NCBI GenBank assembly: GCA_003644295.1
Contig: QNBZ01000020.1
Coordinates: forward strand, 1 to 11,117
Source of the DNA: Planctomycetota bacterium
Lineage (GTDB): Bacteria; Planctomycetota; Phycisphaerae; Sedimentisphaerales; Anaerobacaceae
Direction of reading: 5' to 3'
DNA length: 11,117 bases
The translations under genes were made by a program, and so were the position numbers. Below the pieces are notes generated by a model that was not told the origin of the DNA, searched no databases, and saw nothing but the letters and a program-made list of their open reading frames with translations. Shown one piece after another: positions 6,126 through 11,117 of this stretch; within the stretch, counting starts at the first letter, position 1, and each line of letters opens with the position of its first letter.

Positions 6126-7283
6126 ATGAACAACAGGGAAAGAGCGTTAGCCGTATTGAATTATGATTCTTATGACAGGTTGCCAATCGTACACTTCGGA
6201 TACTGGCCGGAAACACTTCAAAAATGGTATAAGCAAGGACATATAACAGCAGAAGAAGCAAACGAATGGAATGATGGAACGCCGATAGACAAGTCCATAG
6301 GCGACAAGCTTGGTTTTGATTTTAACTGGTTCAATGTTTTTCCCTGTATCGGATTGCTGTGTCCAGAGTTCGAGCCAAAAATTTTGAAAGAAAATCCAGA
6401 CGGCTCAAAAGAATTCTTTAACTCCGAGGGCGTAGTAGTAATGCAAAAAGATGGTGCAGGGTCAATCCCGGCTGAGATTGCCTATACTTTAAAGGATAGG
6501 GAAAGCTGGCTGAAGCATTACAAACCGAGACTGCAATTTTCCGAAGCGAGCATTGCAAAAGAACCGGTCAATACGTCAATAGAGTACATTGAGTTCGAGG
6601 CGGGCGGTCTTGAATTCCTGAAACAGCCCAACAGAGAAAATCCTATTGGTTTGATGATTGGTGGTTTATTAGGCCATATACGCAACTGGCTTGGAATTGT
6701 TGGACTTAGTTATATGATAGTCGATGACGAAGAGCTTCTCGATGAAATTATTCAGGCGGTTTCCGACTTTTGCTATTTTAGAGCTGAATATATACTCAAA
6801 AGAGAGGCGAAGTTTGATTTTGCGCATTTTTGGGAAGATGTTTGTTTCAAAAACGGTCCTCTTATTAGCCCGGACTGGTTTGACGAAAAAATAGGGCCAC
6901 ACTATAAAAGGATAACCAGCTTAGTTAACAGCTACGGTATCAATATCGTCTCTGTAGATTGTGATGGGTTAATCGATGCGTTGATTCCGACTTGGCTGGA
7001 AAATGGTGTTAATACTATGTTTCCCATCGAAGTAGGCACTTGGAATGCAAGTATCAAGCCATGGCGTGAAAAATACGGCAAAGAACTGAGGGGTATAGGT
7101 GGTATGAATAAGACCGCCTTTTCAAAAGATTATTCTGCGATAGATGCTGAAATAGAACGGCTTAAAGAGCTTGTAGAACTTGGCGGATATATTCCATGCC
7201 CAGACCACCGAATCGCCCCTGATGCTAAATGGGAAAACGTTCAGTATTATTGTGAAAAGATGAGACAAACTTTTAGTGGATAG
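6126..7283 (+). CDS. Uroporphyrinogen decarboxylase (URO-D) superfamily protein, not HemE
   Basis: This 385-residue protein has a URO-D/MtaA-like fold. It begins NNRERALAVLNYDSYDRLPI, the usual opening of this superfamily. FWEDVCFKNGPLISPDWF (235-252), VDCDG at 277-281, FPIEVGTW at 299-306, GGMNKTAF at 325-332 and GGYIPCPDHRIAPD at 353-366 follow the pattern of the non-haem branch. The RQAGRYLPE-type arginine motif of true HemE is absent; HFGYWPETL stands at the equivalent place. A haem-pathway role is therefore unlikely. Relatives include methyltransferases that move methyl groups to or from corrinoid or thiol carriers, but no corrinoid protein is seen here, so the reaction is unknown. A strong SD (AAGGAGA, 6110-6116) lies 9 bases before the ATG. 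It is the first main gene of the cluster, and context suggests a catabolic role. Confidence 0.88.
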   Translation: MNNRERALAVLNYDSYDRLPIVHFGYWPETLQKWYKQGHITAEEANEWNDGTPIDKSIGDKLGFDFNWFNVFPCIGLLCPEFEPKILKENPDGSKEFFNSEGVVVMQKDGAGSIPAEIAYTLKDRESWLKHYKPRLQFSEASIAKEPVNTSIEYIEFEAGGLEFLKQPNRENPIGLMIGGLLGHIRNWLGIVGLSYMIVDDEELLDEIIQAVSDFCYFRAEYILKREAKFDFAHFWEDVCFKNGPLISPDWFDEKIGPHYKRITSLVNSYGINIVSVDCDGLIDALIPTWLENGVNTMFPIEVGTWNASIKPWREKYGKELRGIGGMNKTAFSKDYSAIDAEIERLKELVELGGYIPCPDHRIAPDAKWENVQYYCEKMRQTFSG

Positions 7284-7299
7284 TTTACTTTTGAATTTT

Positions 7300-7315
7300 G
7301 AGCAGATATCTGCTC
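7300..7315. repeat. 16-bp perfect palindrome between the URO-D-family and unknown genes
   Basis: GAGCAGATATCTGCTC is self-complementary over all 16 bases and begins 17 bases after the URO-D family stop codon, 48 bases before the next start. As RNA it could form a 6-bp stem with an ATAT loop, but the following TAATAAAA is not a terminator T run. As DNA it is a plausible binding site for a dimeric regulator. Confidence 0.6.
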
Positions 7316-7351
7316 TAATAAAACTTGGTATAAAGAACAGGGCGGACCAAT

Positions 7352-7356
7352 AAGGA
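7352..7356 (+). promoter_or_regulatory. SD that favours a TTG start for the 273-residue gene
   Basis: AAGGA stands 6 bases before TTG (7363) but 18 bases before the first ATG of the same frame (7375). The spacing supports initiation at TTG. Confidence 0.6.
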
Positions 7357-7362
7357 TAGAAC

Positions 7363-8184
7363 TTGAACATAGCGATGACATTTGCTGAAGCATCGGGTAT
7401 AAAGGCCTATAGAAACCTTGTAAAGGATATGACAGCACTTCAGTTATGGTATATCACCAATGTCATAAAAGTTAAGAAGGAAAATTTTGCCGTTCTTTTA
7501 AACCATTACAGCAGAATTTATACTTATAGTAATGCATACCATAAAGATGTTCCCGCAGAGAGAAATCCAGACTGGCAGGAAATAGTTGCTAAACTTAAAG
7601 AAAACTGGCTAAAAGTGGGAAATGAGAACTTTCCAAACTCATCGTGGTCTATTTTGCAAGAGTACATCGAGCCGAAAATCGTGCCGAATATAAACAAAGC
7701 AAAAAAGGATTTAGCAAAATCATTTTACGGCTTTAGCTATGAGTTCCATCACGAATATTTCGGACCAGCTAAACCCGAATTTTTAACGTTACATTTTAGA
7801 AACTACTTTTGTCCTGATACCCCGTTCCATCACATCTCGAAACTTATTGAGGGTTTGCTAAAAGTGATAGAGCATGCCTTGCAGGAGAGACCCGATATCA
7901 ATCATATTCAATGTGCAAGTTGGCTTAATAACATTAAATCTTTTAACCAGTTGTTTCCCGATGCATGGATTGAGAATTCACAGGAATGTCCTATCGGAGG
8001 CAATTTGGGTTGGTGGGGACAATTTATTGATCGCAAAAACCAACTCCATAAGAAAAATGTAGCTAAATTTAAGCAAACAAAGAAGTTTTTGTATCCCAAT
8101 CTACATTGTCAATGCAAGATTCAGGATTTGAAACAGCACCTTGAACAGTTTCAGCAATCATCGCAGGCAAACAAATCACAGTAG
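7363..8184 (+). CDS. Unrecognised protein, 273 residues
   Basis: I do not recognise this family. From the TTG start chosen on SD spacing the product has 273 residues; an ATG four codons later would give 269. No signal peptide or transmembrane segment is seen, so it should be soluble and cytoplasmic. The N-terminal half is rich in K, N, W and Y. The second half has the look of a conserved domain: FLTLHFRNYFCPDTPFHHIS (residues 139-158), ASWLNN near 186-191, LFPDAW near 197-202, GGNLGWWGQFIDR near 212-224 and a CQC near the C-terminus. The tail is glutamine-rich. The DNA is visibly AT-richer than in the rpe-ispF operon. It lies 79 bases after the URO-D family gene and is followed by the oxidoreductase gene on the same strand, so it probably belongs to the same catabolic cluster. 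Confidence 0.85.
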   Translation: MNIAMTFAEASGIKAYRNLVKDMTALQLWYITNVIKVKKENFAVLLNHYSRIYTYSNAYHKDVPAERNPDWQEIVAKLKENWLKVGNENFPNSSWSILQEYIEPKIVPNINKAKKDLAKSFYGFSYEFHHEYFGPAKPEFLTLHFRNYFCPDTPFHHISKLIEGLLKVIEHALQERPDINHIQCASWLNNIKSFNQLFPDAWIENSQECPIGGNLGWWGQFIDRKNQLHKKNVAKFKQTKKFLYPNLHCQCKIQDLKQHLEQFQQSSQANKSQ

Positions 8185-8227
8185 AGCCGGGCAGAGAACT
8201 GAAAAATAACGGTGAATGAACAATACT

Positions 8228-8232
8228 GGAGA
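8228..8232 (+). promoter_or_regulatory. SD that sets the oxidoreductase start at 8240
   Basis: GGAGA lies 7 bases before the ATG at 8240. The earlier in-frame ATG at 8216 has no comparable SD and would add eight residues before the first beta strand of the Rossmann fold. Confidence 0.65.
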
Positions 8233-8239
8233 CAGAAAA

Positions 8240-9478
8240 ATGAACAAAGTAGTTACAATGATACTTGTTGGTGCAGGTAACAGAGGCAGAGGAGTTTTCG
8301 GCCAATATGCTCTGGATATGCCTCATCGTGCAAAATACGTGGCGGTGGTTGAACCTGATGAAAAGAAAAGAAACACTTTTGCACAGGAACACGGGATACC
8401 TGCGTCAATGCGATTTGAAAAGCCGGGAGTTTTTTTTGCGAAAACTGACAGAGTTGCCGATGCGATAGTGATTGCTACTCCGGAAACAGAGCGCCTTGGT
8501 ACTGTGCTTGGCGCTATTGACAAAGGATATCATATTCTTGTTGAAAAACCACTCGGATGCAGTTTGGATGAGACTATTAAGATTATAGATGCAGCAAAGA
8601 AATTTGAAGGTATTTTCGTTGTTTGCCATCAAATGCGCCATATTTCCGGCTATTCGGTTATCAAGTCCCTGATAGATTCAGGCAGATTCGGCGATATTAT
8701 AACTATTCAGCATAGTGAAAATCTAAGCTATCACCATATGGCTCACTCGTATGTGAGAGGCCTGTTTAATAATGATTCGATGACACCGATGATATTGGCC
8801 AAGTCCTGTCATGATATGGATATTCTGTGCTATCTGATTGGTAAAAGGCCTGTTCGGGTTTCATCATTTGGCAGCTTAACTTATTTCAAAGAACAAAACG
8901 CTCCCAAGGGCGCACCGGCCTATTGTCTTGATGGCTGTCCTGCTTATAAGGACTGTCCATACAGTGTATTGAAAATATATTTCAATGAAGATACAGACCC
9001 TGCGTGTATCCGTCAGATGGGTATAGTAAAAAATAAAAGAGAATTATTTGAGCTTTTACGGCATAATCAATTTGGCCGTTGTGTTTTTCGTTGTGATAAC
9101 AATGTGGTTGATCATCAGGTTGTGAACATTGAGTTTGAAGATGGTGTTACGGCCAGTTTTCAGATGGCAGGACACAACTATTTTGACCGTCGCATTACCA
9201 AGATTTCGATGACTAATGGCGAGATATACTTTGATTTGACAGAAGGCCTTGTCAAAGCTTACACTTTTTCGCCTCTTAGTGAAGAGATTATCAAACCTCA
9301 GGGTATGACAGGCAGTCATATGGGAGGGGACAAGATAATAATGGATGCATTTGTCGATGCTGTACGAACGGGCGAGAAAAGTTATATTCTCACCCCTGTT
9401 GAAATGTCGCTTGACAGCCATTTGATGGCATTTGCTGCTGAACAGTCAAGAACACAGGGCCGTGTTATAGAGCTATGA
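8240..9478 (+). CDS. Gfo/Idh/MocA family NAD(P)-dependent oxidoreductase
   Basis: From the ATG at 8240 the protein has 412 residues. An N-terminal Rossmann domain carries the dinucleotide motif GAGNRG (11-16) directly after the first beta strand, and EKPLG (102-106) holds the conserved lysine K103 of the EKP motif. The C-terminal domain has KSCHDMDIL (188-196) at the usual substrate-side histidine/aspartate position, followed by the alpha/beta sheet domain. A cysteine-rich insert (C229, C233, C239; CLDGCPAYKDCPY), found in one branch of the family, is followed by C281 and C285. Members oxidise or reduce sugars, inositols and their derivatives, or act in NAD-recycling glycosidase reactions; the substrate cannot be read from sequence. 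The gene follows the unrecognised gene by 55 bases and precedes the symporter gene by 71. Confidence 0.94.
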   Translation: MNKVVTMILVGAGNRGRGVFGQYALDMPHRAKYVAVVEPDEKKRNTFAQEHGIPASMRFEKPGVFFAKTDRVADAIVIATPETERLGTVLGAIDKGYHILVEKPLGCSLDETIKIIDAAKKFEGIFVVCHQMRHISGYSVIKSLIDSGRFGDIITIQHSENLSYHHMAHSYVRGLFNNDSMTPMILAKSCHDMDILCYLIGKRPVRVSSFGSLTYFKEQNAPKGAPAYCLDGCPAYKDCPYSVLKIYFNEDTDPACIRQMGIVKNKRELFELLRHNQFGRCVFRCDNNVVDHQVVNIEFEDGVTASFQMAGHNYFDRRITKISMTNGEIYFDLTEGLVKAYTFSPLSEEIIKPQGMTGSHMGGDKIIMDAFVDAVRTGEKSYILTPVEMSLDSHLMAFAAEQSRTQGRVIEL

Positions 9479-9538
9479 TTCAGTAAATAATTAGAAGATT
9501 TACGAAACTTCCGAAAGATAATTAAATTGCGGATTAAC

Positions 9539-9543
9539 AGGAG
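9539..9543 (+). promoter_or_regulatory. SD that favours a GTG start for the symporter gene
   Basis: AGGAG stands 6 bases before GTG (9550) and 12 bases before the in-frame ATG (9556). The GTG has the better spacing; the difference is only two residues. Confidence 0.65.
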
Positions 9544-9549
9544 TTCACT

Positions 9550-11117
9550 GTGGATATGACATTGATAGACTGGTCAGTTGTTGTTGGTCTGATGGTTCTT
9601 ATCACATACGCTGCATTTACTACCAAAAAACATACTAAGAGCGTCGCAGACTTTCTTGCGGCTGGTCGTGGTGCGGGTAAGTATTTGCTTGGCACTGCTG
9701 AGGGCACGGCAGCAATGGGGGCGATATCAATAATTTTTTTCTTTGAAATGTTTACTCGTACAGGTTTTACGCAGCAGTTCTGGAAAAATGTAGGGATACC
9801 TATTCAACTAGTGCTAACTTTGACCGGCTTTGTTATTTATCGATACCGTGCCACACGGGCAATGACAATGGGCCAATTTTTTCAGATGCGATATAGCCGC
9901 AAGTTTCGCATTTATGCCGGCTTTCTTGCCTGGTGTTCAGGTTTGATAAACTTCGGGATTTTCCCCAGCGTTGGCGCACGTTTTTTTATTAACTTTTGTG
10001 GCTTTCCAAATTATCCGATAACAATAGGGCCGTTGGAAATTAACCTTACTCTGGCGGCAGTGATGTTTGTATTGATCGGCATAGCGTTATGTTTCACGTT
10101 CACCGGTGGGCAGATAGCTGTGCTCGTTACAGATTTTTGGCAGGGGGTTTTCAGTACAGTACTGTTTTTTTTGATTATTGCATTTATCTGGTTTAAGTTC
10201 CCTTGGAGCCAAATGGCAAATGCCTTGACTATCGCATCCAAACCAGGTGATTCTCTGTTCAATCCTTTGGACATTGGCAGTAAACATGATTTCAATTTCT
10301 CATTTTTCGCAATCATGTGGTTTTTTATGGTATATCATTATATGGCTTGGCAGGGAACGCAGGCCTACAACTGTTCGGCGGCAACGCCCCACGAAGCCAA
10401 GATGTCTAAAATTGTTGGCAATTTACGTTCAATGTTAATAGATGTTGGTCTGATATTGTTGCCGTTAGCTGCGATTACGGTTTTGAATCATCCTGATTAT
10501 GCTGATAAGGCCGCTTTGATTAACGAACGGTTGCAATGTGCTTTTCCTGGTAATCATACACTGCAAACACAGATGTGTGTGCCGGTAGCCCTGAAGTATA
10601 TATTGCCTGTTGGTTTACTCGGCGGCTTTGCCGCAGCAATGTTGGTTTTCTTCATCAGTACCAATAATACATATATGCACTCGTGGGGCAGCATATTTGT
10701 CCAGGATATCATCTGTGTGATTCGCCGAGAGCCACTTTCTCAAAAACAGCATCTCCGGTATCTAAGATTATCGATTATTTTTGTGGCCGTTTTTGCATTC
10801 TTCTTTGGCCTGTTGTTTCCTATTCAGGAATATATATGGATGTTTCTCGTCATAACCGGAGCGATTTATCTTGGCGGAGCCGGAGCAGCAATTATCGGCG
10901 GTCTGTACTGGAAGCGCGGCACAACTGCGGGAGCATATTCTGCTATGACGGTTGGAGGTATTCTTTCTGTTGGCACGATTGTACTCAGAATAGTTTGGCC
11001 GCATATCCCGTATTTTGTCAAAAAAGTTGGTAATGAGTTTCCTTACACTTCTCAGGTGATGTCGTTTTGGGCTGCAATGGTGGCAATTATTACCTATATT
11101 GCTGTTTCGCTGTTGGG
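9550..11117 (+). CDS. Sodium:solute symporter (SSS) family transporter, 3' end outside window
   Basis: An open frame from GTG at 9550 runs to the window edge without a stop, giving 522 residues. The protein is strongly hydrophobic with many membrane-spanning segments, as expected of an SSS-family transporter that moves a small solute inward with Na+. The N-terminus has a first helix, then KKHTKSVADFLAAGRGAGKY, matching the family pattern of a basic loop followed by FxxAGR. STNNTYMHSWGSIFVQD (370-386) is the equivalent of the conserved ST...S...SSIFxxD segment in the Na+-site helix. YWKRGTTAGAYSA (453-465) is the family's typical YWKRxTxxGA motif. The substrate is unknown; with the adjacent Gfo/Idh/MocA oxidoreductase a sugar, polyol or sugar acid is the likeliest. 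The missing part should be only the last one or two helices. Confidence 0.93.
   Translation, partial: MDMTLIDWSVVVGLMVLITYAAFTTKKHTKSVADFLAAGRGAGKYLLGTAEGTAAMGAISIIFFFEMFTRTGFTQQFWKNVGIPIQLVLTLTGFVIYRYRATRAMTMGQFFQMRYSRKFRIYAGFLAWCSGLINFGIFPSVGARFFINFCGFPNYPITIGPLEINLTLAAVMFVLIGIALCFTFTGGQIAVLVTDFWQGVFSTVLFFLIIAFIWFKFPWSQMANALTIASKPGDSLFNPLDIGSKHDFNFSFFAIMWFFMVYHYMAWQGTQAYNCSAATPHEAKMSKIVGNLRSMLIDVGLILLPLAAITVLNHPDYADKAALINERLQCAFPGNHTLQTQMCVPVALKYILPVGLLGGFAAAMLVFFISTNNTYMHSWGSIFVQDIICVIRREPLSQKQHLRYLRLSIIFVAVFAFFFGLLFPIQEYIWMFLVITGAIYLGGAGAAIIGGLYWKRGTTAGAYSAMTVGGILSVGTIVLRIVWPHIPYFVKKVGNEFPYTSQVMSFWAAMVAIITYIAVSLL

Noticed and set aside
6126..7283. HemE (haem-pathway uroporphyrinogen decarboxylase)
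   Set aside because: The HemE N-terminal arginine motif is missing and the conserved motifs present fit the non-haem branch of the superfamily.
8216..8239. Earlier ATG as start of the oxidoreductase
   Set aside because: The ATG at 8240 has a well-spaced GGAGA SD and begins right before the Rossmann beta strand; the eight extra residues look non-native.
10011..10316. Minus-strand open frame of 101 codons
   Set aside because: It is a shadow of the symporter gene, whose frame is continuous from 9550 to the window end.
1..11117. CRISPR array, insertion sequence, tRNA or rRNA
   Set aside because: No regularly spaced direct repeats, transposase motifs or recognisable RNA genes were seen on either strand.

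Overview
This window looks like bacterial chromosome. The mix of genes suggests a member of the Planctomycetota/Verrucomicrobia (PVC) group, possibly a phycisphaerian planctomycete. The pointers are a non-HemE uroporphyrinogen-decarboxylase-fold protein next to a Gfo/Idh/MocA oxidoreductase and an SSS-family sodium symporter, plus start sites that only sometimes carry a Shine-Dalgarno (SD) sequence. This assignment is inference; there is no rRNA or other phylogenetic marker to settle it.

Left part (1-2143). The first 21 codons of a radical SAM protein leave the window on the minus strand. They diverge from a complete DUF72 gene, with an 80-bp gap holding a strong -10 box. A minus-strand remnant of a nucleotide-sugar locus follows: an intact, divergent dTDP-4-dehydrorhamnose 3,5-epimerase-like cupin gene, and just upstream of it a broken DegT/DnrJ/EryC1-type sugar aminotransferase with two in-frame stops and at least one frameshift. 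Beyond the remnant, about 330 bp hold no recognisable gene but contain a run of short perfect inverted repeats.

Middle part (2144-5933). A convincing sigma70-type promoter precedes a tight five-gene operon, rpe-accD-hisC-hisB-ispF. It joins the pentose phosphate/Calvin epimerase, an acetyl-CoA carboxylase subunit, two histidine-biosynthesis enzymes and an isoprenoid (MEP pathway) enzyme. Spacings are short and hisB/ispF overlap by 4 bases.

Right part (5934-11117). A second same-strand cluster encodes a URO-D superfamily protein, an unrecognised 273-residue protein, a Gfo/Idh/MocA NAD(P)-dependent oxidoreductase, and an SSS sodium:solute symporter that runs off the window. This set fits uptake and oxidation of a sugar, polyol or similar small carbon compound. 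Two palindromes with the same GATATC core lie in the leaders of this cluster, and a possible 18-codon ORF ends on the SD of its first gene. The unrecognised protein is the best candidate for new biology here.
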